This document shows positions 50,512 through 59,964 of a stretch of 64,000 bases of DNA, piece by piece. A program made the translations under genes and the position numbers. Each line of letters starts with the position of its first letter. Position 1 is the first letter of the stretch. Below the pieces are notes generated by a model. It did no database searches, was not told where the DNA came from, and saw nothing but the letters and a program-made list of their open reading frames with translations. Source of the stretch: Ottowia flava (lineage in GTDB: Bacteria > Pseudomonadota > Gammaproteobacteria > Burkholderiales > Burkholderiaceae_C); contig NZ_VRUA01000013.1 in NCBI RefSeq assembly GCF_008017535.1, forward strand, positions 42,553 through 106,552, written 5' to 3'.

Positions 50512-51686
50512 CCACCGCCACTGCCAACCCTGTTGCGGCCGATGCCGCGCCCGCCTTCCAACCCAAGAAATCCGTGGCCTTATCCGGCGTCACCGCCGGT
50601 AACACCGCGCTGTGCACCGTGGGCCGCACCGGCAACGATCTGCACTACCGCGGCTACGACATCCTCGACATGGCCGAGGTATGCGAGTTTGAGGAAATCG
50701 CTCACCTGCTGGTGCACGGCAAGCTGCCCACGCGCGCCGAGCTAAAGGCCTACAAGGCCAAGCTCAAGGCCTTGCGCGGCCTGCCCGGCAGCGTCAAGGC
50801 GGCGCTGGAGCACCTGCCGGCCGCCAGCCACCCGATGGACGTGATGCGCACGGGGGTGTCGGCCCTGGGCTGCGCGCTGCCCGAGAAGGACGACCACAAC
50901 CTGCCCGGCGCGCGCGACATCGCCGACCGGCTGATGGCCAGCCTGGGCAGCATGCTGCTGTACTGGTACCACTTCAGCAATTCGGGCCGCCGCATCGAGG
51001 TGGAGACAGACGACGACACCATCGGCGGCCACTTCCTGCACCTGTTGCACGGTGCGGCGCCCTCGCACAGCTGGGTGCGCGCCATGCACACCTCGCTGAA
51101 CCTCTACGCCGAGCATGAATTCAACGCCAGCACCTTCACCGCGCGCGTGATCGCCGGCACCGGCAGCGACATGTATTCGAGCATCGCCGGCGCCATCGGC
51201 GCGCTGCGCGGGCCCAAGCACGGCGGCGCGAACGAGGTCGCCTTCGAGATCCAGAAGCGCTACGACAACCCGGCCGAGGCCGAAGCCGACATCCGTCGCC
51301 GCGTCGACGCCAAGGAGGTGGTGATCGGCTTTGGCCACCCCGTCTACACCGTGAGCGACCCGCGCAACGTGGTGATCAAAGGCGTGGCCAAGCAGCTGTC
51401 GGATGAAGCCGGCAGCACCAAGATGTACGACATTGCCGAGCGGCTGGAGAGCGTGATGTGGGAAGTGAAGAAGATGTTCCCCAACCTCGACTGGTTCAGC
51501 GCCGTCAGCTACCACATGATGGGCGTGCCCACGGCCATGTTCACGCCGTTGTTCGTGATCGCGCGCACCAGCGGCTGGGCCGCGCACGTGATCGAGCAGC
51601 GCCAGGACAACAAGATCATCCGACCCAGCGCCAACTACACCGGGCCGGAAGACCAGCAGTTCGTGCCCATCGACGCGCGCGCCTGA
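50508..51686 (+). CDS. prpC: 2-Methylcitrate synthase
   Basis: A 392-residue citrate-synthase-family enzyme condensing propionyl-CoA and oxaloacetate to 2-methylcitrate. Characteristic segments are [19 protein letters not shown] and the active-site [11 protein letters not shown] (His) and [14 protein letters not shown]. The Asp is in [17 protein letters not shown] ([13 protein letters not shown]). Methylcitrate specificity follows from acnD and prpF downstream. Translation is coupled to the thioesterase by a four-base overlap. Confidence 0.95.
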   Translation: MTTATANPVAADAAPAFQPKKSVALSGVTAGNTALCTVGRTGNDLHYRGYDILDMAEVCEFEEIAHLLVHGKLPTRAELKAYKAKLKALRGLPGSVKAALEHLPAASHPMDVMRTGVSALGCALPEKDDHNLPGARDIADRLMASLGSMLLYWYHFSNSGRRIEVETDDDTIGGHFLHLLHGAAPSHSWVRAMHTSLNLYAEHEFNASTFTARVIAGTGSDMYSSIAGAIGALRGPKHGGANEVAFEIQKRYDNPAEAEADIRRRVDAKEVVIGFGHPVYTVSDPRNVVIKGVAKQLSDEAGSTKMYDIAERLESVMWEVKKMFPNLDWFSAVSYHMMGVPTAMFTPLFVIARTSGWAAHVIEQRQDNKIIRPSANYTGPEDQQFVPIDARA

Positions 51687-51689
51687 AGA

Positions 51690-51747
51690 AAATCATAGCT
51701 GGCCGCGCCCGTTCCACGCCGATTTCAGGTCGAATGTGCTTGAAACC
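51690..51747 (-). repeat. Interspersed repeat, copy 11 (prpC/acnD gap)
   Basis: A reverse copy of the same subtype as copy 10: AATCATAGCTGGCCGCGCCC, TTCCACGCCGATTTCAGGT and CTTGAAACC. A further TCAAAGCATAGCT half-end occurs at 51773-51785, just before acnD. Confidence 0.75.
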
Positions 51748-51792
51748 TGCGGTGGACAATCTCGGCCGGCTATTCAAAGCATAGCTCCCGTG

Positions 51793-54444
51793 ATGACGAA
51801 CACCGCCCACCGCAAACCCCTTCCCGGCACGTCCCTGCAGTACTTCGACGCGCGCGAGGCCGTCGATGCCCTTCAACCCGGGGCCTGGGCGAAGCTGCCC
51901 TACACAGCGCGTGTGCACGCCGAAAACCTGGTGCGCCGCGCCGACCCGGCGCAACTGAGCGCCTACCTGGGCCAGCTCATCGAGCGCAAGCGCGAGATCG
52001 ACTTTCCGTGGTTCCCCGTGCGCGTGGTGTGCCACGACATCCTGGGCCAGACCGCGCTGGTGGACTTGGCCGGGTTGCGCGACGCGATTGCGAAGGAGGG
52101 TGGCGACCCGGCCGCCGTGAACCCTGTCGTTCCGGTGCAGCTCATCGTGGACCATTCGCTGGCCGTGGAGTGCGGCGGCTTCGACCCCGATGCCTTTCGC
52201 AAGAACCGCGCCATCGAGGACCGCCGCAACGAGGACCGCTTCCACTTCATCGAATGGACCAAGAAGGCGTTTGCCAACGTCGACGTGATCCCCGCGGGCA
52301 ACGGGATCATGCACCAGATCAACCTGGAAAAAATGTCGCCTGTCGTGAACGTGCAGGACGATGAACACGGAAAGTTGGCCTTCCCCGACACCTGCGTCGG
52401 CACCGACAGCCACACGCCGCACGTCGATGCGCTGGGTGTCATCGCCGTGGGCGTGGGAGGCCTGGAGGCCGAAAACGTGATGCTGGGCCGCGCCTCGTGG
52501 ATGCGCCTGCCCGACATCGTGGGCGTCGAGCTCACGGGCCGCCGCCAGGCCGGCATCACCGCCACCGACATCGTGCTGGCGCTGACCGAATTCCTGCGCA
52601 AGGAAAAGGTGGTCGGCGCGTACGTCGAGTTCTTCGGCGAAGGCGCGAGCAGCCTGTCGATCGGCGACCGCGCCACCATCTCCAACATGTGTCCCGAGTA
52701 CGGCGCCACCGCGGCGCTGTTCTACATCGACGAGCAGACCACCGCCTACCTGCGCCTCACCGGCCGCGAGGAAGCGCAGGTGCAACTGGTCGAAACCTAT
52801 GCCAAGACCGCCGGCTTCTGGGCCGACGACCTGCGCAGCGCGCAGTACGAGCGCGTGTTGACGTTCGACCTCTACAGCGTGGTGCGCAACATGGCCGGCC
52901 CGAGCAACCCGCACCGTCGCCTGCCGACCTCGGCCCTGGTCGACCGCGGCATCGCCGGCGCCGTCCAACTCGAAATGGCCCGCGCCGAAGAGGCCGAAGG
53001 CCTGCTGCCCGATGGCGCCGTGATTATCGCGGCCATCACCAGCTGCACCAACACTTCCAACCCGCGCAACGTGATCGCCGCCGCGCTGCTGGCGCGCAAC
53101 GCCAATGCGCGCGGCCTCATGCGCAAGCCCTGGGTGAAATCGTCGCTGGCGCCCGGCTCGAAGGCGGTGGAGCTGTACCTGGAAGAAGCCGAGCTGCTGT
53201 GCGATCTGGAAAAGCTGGGCTTTGGCATAGTGGGCTTCGCCTGCACCACCTGCAACGGCATGAGCGGCGCGCTCGACCCGAAGATCCAGCAGGAGATCAT
53301 CGACCGCGGTCTGTACGCGACGGCGGTGCTCTCGGGCAACCGCAACTTCGACGGCCGTATCCACCCCTACGCCAAGCAGACTTTCCTGGCGTCGCCGCCG
53401 CTGGTGGTGGCCTACGCCATCGCTGGCACGGTGCGCTTCGATATCGAGCAGGATGTGCTGGGCATCGACCTGCAGGGCAACCCAGTGCGGCTGAAGGACA
53501 TCTGGCCCAGTGACGAGGAAATCGACGCCATCGTGGCCAAAGCGGTGAAGCCCGAGCAGTTCCGCGCCGTCTACGAGCCGATGTTCGCCCTTCGCGCGGA
53601 CAACGGCGAGCGCGTGGCGCCGCAGTACGACTGGCGCCCGCAGTCCACCTACATCCGCCGACCGCCCTACTGGGACACTGAGGGCGTGGGCGCACTGGCC
53701 GCCAACCCGCGCACGCTCAAGGGCATGCGCCCGCTGGCGCTGCTGCCGGACAACATCACGACCGATCACCTGTCGCCCTCCAATGCCATTCTGGCCAACA
53801 GCGCCGCGGGCGAGTACCTGGCCAAGATGGGCCTGCCGGAAGAAGACTTCAACTCCTACGCCACGCACCGCGGCGACCACCTGACGGCCATGCGTGCCAC
53901 CTTTGCCAACCCGCAGCTCGTCAACGAAATGGCCGTGGTCGATGGGCAGGTGAAGAAGGGCTCGCTGACCCGCATCGAGCCCGAGCGGCAGGTCGTGCGC
54001 ATGTGGGAGGCCATCGAGACCTACCTGAACCGCAATCAGCCGCTGATCATCATTGCTGGCGCCGACTACGGCCAGGGGTCGAGTCGCGACTGGGCCGCCA
54101 AGGGCGTGCGCCTGGCCGGAGTGGAAGTGGTGGTGGCCGAAGGCTTCGAGCGCATCCACCGCACCAACCTGATCGGCATGGGCGTGCTGCCGCTGGAGTT
54201 CCCGATGGGTGTGAACCGCAAGACCTTGGCACTCGACGGCAGCGAGACCTACGACGTCAGCGGCACGCCCACGCCGGGCGGCATGCTGAACCTGGTGGTG
54301 CACCGCAAGAACGGCGAGACATTCGAGGTGTCCGTGCGCTGCCGCCTGGACACCGCCGAAGAAGTGCAGGTCTATGAAGCTGGCGGCGTGCTGCAACGCT
54401 TTGCGCAGGATTTTCTGGCCGCCAATGCGCCGGTCGCCGCGTAA
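51793..54444 (+). CDS. acnD: Fe/S-dependent 2-methylcitrate dehydratase AcnD
   Basis: An 883-residue aconitase-superfamily enzyme. The [4Fe-4S] Cys ligands are in TSCTNTSNPRNV and CTTCNG, the substrate-binding RNFDGRIHP is intact, and the swivel domain ends with GADYGQGSSRDWAAKG and GMGVLPLEF. AcnD together with PrpF replaces PrpD in the methylcitrate cycle, and the two genes are adjacent here. The ATG at 51793 is preferred; an upstream ATG in the repeat region gives no extra conserved sequence. Confidence 0.95.
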   Translation: MTNTAHRKPLPGTSLQYFDAREAVDALQPGAWAKLPYTARVHAENLVRRADPAQLSAYLGQLIERKREIDFPWFPVRVVCHDILGQTALVDLAGLRDAIAKEGGDPAAVNPVVPVQLIVDHSLAVECGGFDPDAFRKNRAIEDRRNEDRFHFIEWTKKAFANVDVIPAGNGIMHQINLEKMSPVVNVQDDEHGKLAFPDTCVGTDSHTPHVDALGVIAVGVGGLEAENVMLGRASWMRLPDIVGVELTGRRQAGITATDIVLALTEFLRKEKVVGAYVEFFGEGASSLSIGDRATISNMCPEYGATAALFYIDEQTTAYLRLTGREEAQVQLVETYAKTAGFWADDLRSAQYERVLTFDLYSVVRNMAGPSNPHRRLPTSALVDRGIAGAVQLEMARAEEAEGLLPDGAVIIAAITSCTNTSNPRNVIAAALLARNANARGLMRKPWVKSSLAPGSKAVELYLEEAELLCDLEKLGFGIVGFACTTCNGMSGALDPKIQQEIIDRGLYATAVLSGNRNFDGRIHPYAKQTFLASPPLVVAYAIAGTVRFDIEQDVLGIDLQGNPVRLKDIWPSDEEIDAIVAKAVKPEQFRAVYEPMFALRADNGERVAPQYDWRPQSTYIRRPPYWDTEGVGALAANPRTLKGMRPLALLPDNITTDHLSPSNAILANSAAGEYLAKMGLPEEDFNSYATHRGDHLTAMRATFANPQLVNEMAVVDGQVKKGSLTRIEPERQVVRMWEAIETYLNRNQPLIIIAGADYGQGSSRDWAAKGVRLAGVEVVVAEGFERIHRTNLIGMGVLPLEFPMGVNRKTLALDGSETYDVSGTPTPGGMLNLVVHRKNGETFEVSVRCRLDTAEEVQVYEAGGVLQRFAQDFLAANAPVAA

Positions 54445-54447
54445 GGA

Positions 54448-54500
54448 ATACCATAGATATCCGCCTGTGGCCCTAGAGCACCTTGCGCAGACAGCTAGCA
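54448..54500 (+). repeat. Interspersed repeat, copy 12 (acnD/prpF gap)
   Basis: A forward copy filling the gap between acnD and prpF: GTGGCCCTAGAGCACCTTGC and GCAGACAGCTAGC, ending four bases before the prpF ATG. No separate ribosome binding site is seen there. Confidence 0.7.
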
Positions 54501-54504
54501 AAAC

Positions 54505-55701
54505 ATGAGCAAAGCACCGCAGATCAAGATTCCCGCCACCTACCTGCGTGGCGGCACCAGCAAGGGCGTGTTCTTCCGCCTGCAAGACCTGCCCGAAGCC
54601 GCGCAGCAACCCGGCGCGGCGCGCGACGCGCTGCTGATGCGCGTGATCGGCAGCCCCGACCCCTACGGCAAACAGATTGACGGCATGGGCGCCGCCACGT
54701 CCAGCACCAGCAAGACCGTGATCATTGCCCAGAGCAGCCAGCCCGACCACGACGTCGATTACCTCTTTGGCCAAGTCGCCGTCGACAAGCCGTTCGTGGA
54801 CTGGTCGGGCAACTGCGGCAACCTGTCGGCCGCGGTCGGCCCCTTCGCCATCAGCAACGGCTTCATCCCGGCCGATCGCATCCCGCAGAACGGCCACTGC
54901 ACGGTGCGCATCTGGCAGGCCAACATCGGCAAGACCATCGTGTCGCATGTGCCGATCACCGATGGGCAGGTGCAGGAGACCGGCGACTTTGAGCTCGACG
55001 GCGTGACGTTCCCCGCGGCCGAGGTGCAACTGGAATTTCTCGACCCCGCGGATGAAGGTGAAGGCGATGGCGGGGGCACCATGTTCCCTACCGGGCATGT
55101 GGTCGACACCCTGGACGTGCCCGGCGTCGGCAGCTTCCAGGCCACGCTGATCAACGCCGGCATTCCCACCATCTTCCTGAACGCCAAGGACATCGGCTAC
55201 ACCGGGACCGAACTGCAACCCGTCATCAACGGCGACAAGGCGGCGCTGGAGCGCTTCGAGACCATCCGCGCCTGGGGCGCCGTGAAGATGGGTCTGATCC
55301 AGGACACTGCCGAAGCCGCGACGCGCCAGCACACGCCAAAAATCGCTTTCGTCGCGCCGCCGCAGGACTATGTGGCCTCCAGCGGCAAGCCGGTGAAGGC
55401 GGCTGACGTCGACCTGCTGGTGCGCGCGCTCTCCATGGGCCAACTGCACCACGCCATGATGGGCACGGCGGCCGTGGCCATCGGCACGGCAGCAGCCATA
55501 CCCGGCACGCTGGTCAATCTGGCGGCCGGCGGTGGTGAACGCCAGGCGGTGCGCTTCGGCCACCCCTCGGGCACCCTGCGCGTGGGCGCGGAAGCCTCGC
55601 AGGAAGGCGGCCAGTGGGTGGTGAAGAAAGCACTGATGAGCCGCAGCGCGCGCGTGCTGATGGAAGGCGCGGTGCGCGTCCCGGGCGACGTGCTGCGCTG
55701 A
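54505..55701 (+). CDS. prpF: 2-Methylaconitate cis-trans isomerase PrpF
   Basis: A 398-residue DUF453-family isomerase that rearranges the AcnD product. The N-terminal PATYLRGGTSKGVFF contains the catalytic-type RGGTSKG segment, and NCGNLSAAVG and LEFLDPADEGEG follow in the order expected. The gene starts four bases after an interspersed repeat copy, without an obvious Shine-Dalgarno sequence. It completes the AcnD/PrpF variant of the methylcitrate route. Confidence 0.95.
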   Translation: MSKAPQIKIPATYLRGGTSKGVFFRLQDLPEAAQQPGAARDALLMRVIGSPDPYGKQIDGMGAATSSTSKTVIIAQSSQPDHDVDYLFGQVAVDKPFVDWSGNCGNLSAAVGPFAISNGFIPADRIPQNGHCTVRIWQANIGKTIVSHVPITDGQVQETGDFELDGVTFPAAEVQLEFLDPADEGEGDGGGTMFPTGHVVDTLDVPGVGSFQATLINAGIPTIFLNAKDIGYTGTELQPVINGDKAALERFETIRAWGAVKMGLIQDTAEAATRQHTPKIAFVAPPQDYVASSGKPVKAADVDLLVRALSMGQLHHAMMGTAAVAIGTAAAIPGTLVNLAAGGGERQAVRFGHPSGTLRVGAEASQEGGQWVVKKALMSRSARVLMEGAVRVPGDVLR

Positions 55702-55764
55702 AGATTTCAAGCGAAAACACGCGCTGGTCCTAGTACCACTTGCGCGGACAGCTAGCAATTTGAG
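55702..55764 (+). repeat. Interspersed repeat, copy 13 (prpF/lyase gap)
   Basis: A forward copy starting at the prpF stop: GATTTCAAGCGAAAACACG, CGCTGGTCCTAGTACC, ACTTGCGCGGACAGCTAGC. It ends shortly before the next gene. Confidence 0.75.
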
Positions 55765-55775
55765 AGTACACGGAT

Positions 55776-56636
55776 ATGAACACCAAGCAAACTCTGAAGA
55801 CCCTGGTCGAGGCCCGCAGCGGCCTGCTCGTTCCGGGCGCGTTCAACGCGCTGTCGGCCAAGGTGATCGCCGACCTGGGCTTTCAGGCCATCTACATCAC
55901 CGGCGCGGGCGTGACCAACATGTGGTTTGGCATACCGGACCAGGGCTTCATGGGCCTGGCCGAGATCGCCGACCACACGGCCCGGATCCGCGACGCGGTG
56001 GACGTGCCGCTGATCGTTGACGCCGACACCGGCTTTGGCAACGCGCTGAACGTGGTGCACACCGTGCGCACGCTGGAGCGCGCCGGCGCCGACTGCATCC
56101 AGCTCGAAGACCAGGTCGCGCCCAAGCGCTGTGGCCACTTCAACGGCAAGGAAGTCATTGGCACCGACGAGGCCGTAAGCAAGATCAAGGCCGCAGTCGA
56201 CGCGCGGCGCGACAGCGGCCTGATGATCATGGCGCGCACCGACGCCGCCGCCGCGCTGGGTTTTGAAGCCGCGGTGGAGCGTGCGCAGAGATTCGCCGAA
56301 GCCGGCGCCGACATCCTGTTTGTCGAAGCCGTGACCAAGGCCGAAGAAGTGTGCGCCCTGCCGCAGCGCCTGAAGCAGCCGCAGCTGATGAACATGGTGA
56401 TCGGCGGCAAGACGCCGATCTTCAACGCCGAGCAGTTGGGCGAACTGGGCTTTGGCATCGTGCTGTACGCCAACGCCGCGCTGCAAGGCGCCATCGCCGG
56501 CATGCAAAAAGCCTTGACTGCCCTGCGCGACGACAAGGAAGTGCAGGAGAGCAGCGGCCTGGTGACGCCGTTCGCCGAGCGCCAGCGCCTGGTCGGCAAA
56601 CCCGAATGGGATGCGCTGGAGGCACGCTACGCTTGA
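55776..56636 (+). CDS. Isocitrate lyase/PEP mutase family enzyme at the prp operon end
   Basis: A 286-residue ICL/PEP-mutase superfamily lyase. The signature KRCGH is intact, with the metal segments VDADTGFGNALNV and LEDQVAPKRCGHF. In operon position it should be the methylisocitrate lyase giving pyruvate and succinate. However, the sequence (PGAFNALSAKVIADLGF, TGAGVTNMWFG, DADTGFGNALNV) resembles the oxaloacetate decarboxylase/dimethylmalate-lyase branch more than classical PrpB, which has a SGGGVA-type segment. The gene symbol is therefore left open. Confidence 0.85.
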   Translation: MNTKQTLKTLVEARSGLLVPGAFNALSAKVIADLGFQAIYITGAGVTNMWFGIPDQGFMGLAEIADHTARIRDAVDVPLIVDADTGFGNALNVVHTVRTLERAGADCIQLEDQVAPKRCGHFNGKEVIGTDEAVSKIKAAVDARRDSGLMIMARTDAAAALGFEAAVERAQRFAEAGADILFVEAVTKAEEVCALPQRLKQPQLMNMVIGGKTPIFNAEQLGELGFGIVLYANAALQGAIAGMQKALTALRDDKEVQESSGLVTPFAERQRLVGKPEWDALEARYA

Positions 56637-56675
56637 TTCCTCCATTGGGTAGGGACGGTGGATTGGTACCGTCAT

Positions 56676-56735
56676 ATCAAGATGAAAATCGACTCCAGCC
56701 CTTGTCCAGTCTGCGCAGCCAGCTAGCATTTTGAT
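56676..56735 (+). repeat. Interspersed repeat, copy 14 (after the lyase)
   Basis: The most complete forward copy, with both ends: TATCAAGATGAAAATCGACT, CCAGCCCTTGTCCAGTCTG, CGCAGCCAGCTAGCATTTTG. The terminal TATCAA and TTTTGATG are nearly inverse to one another. Confidence 0.8.
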
Positions 56736-56756
56736 GGCGTCCTGGCGCGCCTTGCG

Positions 56757-57488
56757 TCAGGCGCAAGCGGCGATGGCTCGGTCCTCATGTTCGCCAGCGC
56801 TGGGCGCCTGAGAAGCTTCAAGGTGCAGCCAACGGTCCACCAGCGCGTCCACCCGCGCTTGGGCTTGTGCGACCGATTTGGCCAGCGCTTCGCCGCCATG
56901 TTCCTGGTGCTCCACCGCGATGTGCGCGAGCCCATCGATACCGAGAAAGCCCAGCGCCGTCGCCACCGCCGGGTCCAGGTGGTTCATGTGGGCCATCTCG
57001 CCACCGGCGTCGAAGCCGTCGCCGCCTCGCGCGCTCAGCAGCACAGTTCGGCGCGGCCGATCGGCCAGCAGCGGCACGTAGGGCGAATCGGCGCGGGCCG
57101 GCTCGTAGGCGAAGGTTTCGCCGATGCGCACGATCTGGTCGATCCAGGCCTTGAAGGCCGCTGGCGGCCCGAAGTTGTACATGGGCACACCCAGCACCAG
57201 CACGTCGGCGCGGCGCAGCTCGTCGATCAGCGCGTCGCTTTCGGCGAGCCTGCGGCGCTGCGCCGTTGTTCGGTCTGCGCGCGGGGTGAAGGCGGCAGCC
57301 ACCCAGTCGGATGACACGTGGGCGGGCGGCGTCTGGCCCACGTCGCGCACGATGACCGTGTCGCCCGGTCGCGCCGCGCGCCAGCGCTCGACAAAGCGGT
57401 GGGTCAGGGCGCGCGTGTGCGAGCCGTGGGCGTGGGTGCCGGCGCGGCCTGGACGGGCGCTGGCGTCGAGGTGAAGTACAGTCGTCAT
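56757..57488 (-). CDS. azoR: FMN-dependent NADH:quinone oxidoreductase / azoreductase
   Basis: A 243-residue flavodoxin-fold reductase of the AzoR family, which uses NADH to reduce quinones and azo dyes with two electrons. The FMN loops are LHLDASARPG (with an inserted GTHAHGSHTR region) and PMYNFGPPAAFKAW; SARGGDG follows. The ATG at 57488 (MTTVLHLD) is chosen, since an AAGGAAC ribosome binding site is at the right distance. It is divergent from a LysR gene that probably regulates it, across 84 bases. Confidence 0.88.
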   Translation of the reverse strand: MTTVLHLDASARPGRAGTHAHGSHTRALTHRFVERWRAARPGDTVIVRDVGQTPPAHVSSDWVAAAFTPRADRTTAQRRRLAESDALIDELRRADVLVLGVPMYNFGPPAAFKAWIDQIVRIGETFAYEPARADSPYVPLLADRPRRTVLLSARGGDGFDAGGEMAHMNHLDPAVATALGFLGIDGLAHIAVEHQEHGGEALAKSVAQAQARVDALVDRWLHLEASQAPSAGEHEDRAIAACA

Positions 57489-57572
57489 GGATGAGTTCCT
57501 TTTCAATCAAGTGAAGGTGACTCGACTGTAGAAACCCAAAAATCCTGAGACAAACGATATTTTCTGCACGGA

Positions 57573-58517
57573 ATGGAAAAACCAAATTCATCTATCCACG
57601 CACCACCGAGCGAGGTACACCGTGCCCGGCGCTTGCCATCACTGCCGGCCCTGCGCGCGTTCGAGGCGACGGCACGTTTGGGCAGCGCGCAACTGGCAGC
57701 GCAGGAACTGTCGGTCACGCCCACCGCCATCAGCCACCAGCTGCGCGCGCTGGAGCAGTGGCTGGGCACGGCGCTGTTCGTGCGCCAGCCGCGCCGGTTG
57801 GTGCCCACGCCCGCCGCGCACGAATTGCGCCAGGTCACCAGCGACGCCTTCGATCGCATCGCCTGGACCACCGACAAGCTGCGCGCGCATCCGCAGCGGC
57901 GCACGCTCACGCTGTCGACCACGCCCGCCATCGCGCGTCTGCTGCTGACGCACACCGCCGCGCTGCGCGCTGCGCGGCCGGGGCTGGATTTGCGCATCCA
58001 CGCCACACACGAGCCGGTGCCGCTGGACGGCGTGATCGCCGACATGGCCATCCGTTACGGCGGCGGCCAGTGGCCGGGGCTCGTGGCCGAACACTTGGTC
58101 GACAACCGCTTCGTGCCCGCGTGCAGCCCGGCGCTCAAGCTGCGCCAGCGGTCCAGCCTGCCGCGCCACACGCTGCTGCATTTCCTGCCGCTGGGGGCGC
58201 GCAGCTCACCGTCGGACTGGGCGGTGTGGCAGCGCGCGGCGCAGGTGCCGGGGCTGGACGTGGGCGCTGGCCCGGTGTTCCACGACGAGACGCACGTCAT
58301 CGCCGCGGCGCTGGCGGGGCAGGGCGTGGGCCTGATGAGCCAGGCGCTGATCGTGCGTGAACTGGCCGAAGGCCGCCTGGTGCGGCCGTTCGGGCCCGAC
58401 CTGCCAGGGCAGCCGTTTCACCTGGTTTTTCCTGAGGCGCGGCGGGGCGATGCGGACGTGCTGGCCGTGCGCGACTGGGTGCTGGGTGCGGCGGCCGCCG
58501 AACTGGCGCCGCGTTGA
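57573..58517 (+). CDS. LysR-family (GcvA-like) regulator
   Basis: A 314-residue LysR-type regulator. The HTH is LGSAQLAAQELSVTPTAISHQLRALEQWLG, with LPALRAFEATARLG as in the GcvA/TrpI branch. The effector domain is complete. It is divergent from azoR, whose control in response to an electrophile or quinone is plausible but unproven. The first 20 residues are a non-conserved polar tail. The gap ahead of the gene is A/T-rich. Confidence 0.9.
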   Translation: MEKPNSSIHAPPSEVHRARRLPSLPALRAFEATARLGSAQLAAQELSVTPTAISHQLRALEQWLGTALFVRQPRRLVPTPAAHELRQVTSDAFDRIAWTTDKLRAHPQRRTLTLSTTPAIARLLLTHTAALRAARPGLDLRIHATHEPVPLDGVIADMAIRYGGGQWPGLVAEHLVDNRFVPACSPALKLRQRSSLPRHTLLHFLPLGARSSPSDWAVWQRAAQVPGLDVGAGPVFHDETHVIAAALAGQGVGLMSQALIVRELAEGRLVRPFGPDLPGQPFHLVFPEARRGDADVLAVRDWVLGAAAAELAPR

Positions 58518-58550
58518 TTGGCGGGCGGCCTTGGCTTCGAGGCGGCGCCG

Positions 58551-59837
58551 TTAAAGCTGCGACTTCAGCGGCAGCACGAAGCGCTCGATCAGCTTTTCCT
58601 TCAGCGGGCGGGCGGCCCAGGTTTCGTAGGTGTAGGCGCGGGTCTTGGCCAAATCGCCCTCGAACTCGCGCGTCATCTTGGCGGCGAAGTCGCGGTCGTA
58701 CACGTTCAGGCTGGCCTCGTCGTTCAGTCGGAACGAGCGCACGTCGAAGTTGGTGGACCCCACCGACACCATTTCGTTGTCCACGATCAGCAGCTTGTTG
58801 TGCATCATGGTCGGCTCGTACTCGTGGATGGCGATGCCGGCCTGCAGCAGCGGGCCCCACGAGGCCTTGGACGCCAGGCGAACCGCGTCCGAATCGATGT
58901 GCTCGCCCGGCACGATGATGCGGATGCGCACGCCGCGCTCGCGCGCCGCCAGCAGCGCCTTCGTGACCAATTCGTCGGGCACGAAGTAGGCGGCTTCCAG
59001 GTCAATGGATTGCGCTGACGCCGCGATCGCCATCAGCACCATCAGGTGCATGCTTTCGCTGCCCCCAGCGGGCGAGGCGATGAACAGGTGCGCGTCCATG
59101 TCGCCCGTGCGTTCCTGGGCCGGAAAGTAATCCGGCCCGTTGAGGACTTCGCCCGTGGTCTTGATCCAGTTGTCGTTGAAGGCCGCCTGAAACTGCGCCA
59201 CCGCCGGGCCGGTCAGCTGGAAGTGCATGTCACGCCAGTGGTCGGGGTCTTCGGCGCTGCCTTCCCATTGGTCGGCAATGCCCACGCCGCCGGTGAACGC
59301 CACCTTGCCGTCCACCACCAGCAGCTTGCGGTGGGTGCGGTTGTTCATGCGCGAGATGTTGTACCAGTGCAGCGGGCGGTAGCGGTGCACGCGCACACCC
59401 GCGTCCTCCATGGCCTTGAGCAACTTGTCTTCCATCTTGAGGCTGCCCATCCAGTCCAGCATGACCGAGACCTTGACGCCGGCGCGCGCCCGCTCGGCCA
59501 GCGCCTCGCTCATCTTCTCGCCGATGTCGCCCGACCAGTAGATGTAGGTCTCGAAGGTGATGGTTTTCTGCGCCGCCTGGATCGCGGCCAGCATCGCCGG
59601 GAAGATTTCCTTGCCGTTCTGCAGGTCCTTGACCAGGTTGCCCGGCACGATGGCCGGGCCGAGCATGACGCCCATCTCGCGTCGGAACTGCGGGTCCGCC
59701 ACGGCGTAGCGGTGTTCGATCTTGCGCTCGAGCTTTTTTTCGGGCGTGGCGAAATTCATCGCCAGCGCCGTCGCGATCAGCGTGACGACCGCGGTGATGA
59801 CAATGGTCCAGAACATGCGTGGGCGGCGGATTCTCAA
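58551..59837 (-). CDS. Phospholipase D-family cardiolipin synthase-like protein
   Basis: A 428-residue protein with an N-terminal membrane anchor (FWTIVITAVVTLIATALAMNF) and two PLD catalytic motifs: THRKLLVVDGKVAFTGG in the first half and MHNKLLIVDNEMVSVGSTNFD in the second. Both HKD motifs are intact, so cardiolipin (or other phospholipid) synthesis is likely. The length and the single anchor fit the ClsB/ClsC-like group better than ClsA. It is monocistronic; the downstream gene is convergent LysR. Confidence 0.9.
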   Translation of the reverse strand: MRIRRPRMFWTIVITAVVTLIATALAMNFATPEKKLERKIEHRYAVADPQFRREMGVMLGPAIVPGNLVKDLQNGKEIFPAMLAAIQAAQKTITFETYIYWSGDIGEKMSEALAERARAGVKVSVMLDWMGSLKMEDKLLKAMEDAGVRVHRYRPLHWYNISRMNNRTHRKLLVVDGKVAFTGGVGIADQWEGSAEDPDHWRDMHFQLTGPAVAQFQAAFNDNWIKTTGEVLNGPDYFPAQERTGDMDAHLFIASPAGGSESMHLMVLMAIAASAQSIDLEAAYFVPDELVTKALLAARERGVRIRIIVPGEHIDSDAVRLASKASWGPLLQAGIAIHEYEPTMMHNKLLIVDNEMVSVGSTNFDVRSFRLNDEASLNVYDRDFAAKMTREFEGDLAKTRAYTYETWAARPLKEKLIERFVLPLKSQL

Positions 59838-59911
59838 GGTCTGAGCAGCGTAGGGGATGCCCCATGCGCTGCGCGTAGGACGGAGGCGCGGGCGCGCTGC
59901 GGCCGAAGCAG

Positions 59912-59937
59912 AAAAAAAAAGCCCGGACGGGCCGGGC
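59912..59937 (-). terminator. Intrinsic terminator of the Bug-protein gene
   Basis: On the minus strand the hairpin GCCCGG/CCGGGC is followed by nine T residues (A-run at 59912-59920 on the plus strand). It lies 28 bases after the stop of the Bug gene, whose transcription it should end. Confidence 0.85.
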
Positions 59938-59964
59938 AGGGTGGGGCTCGTTCGGGGTGTTGCC

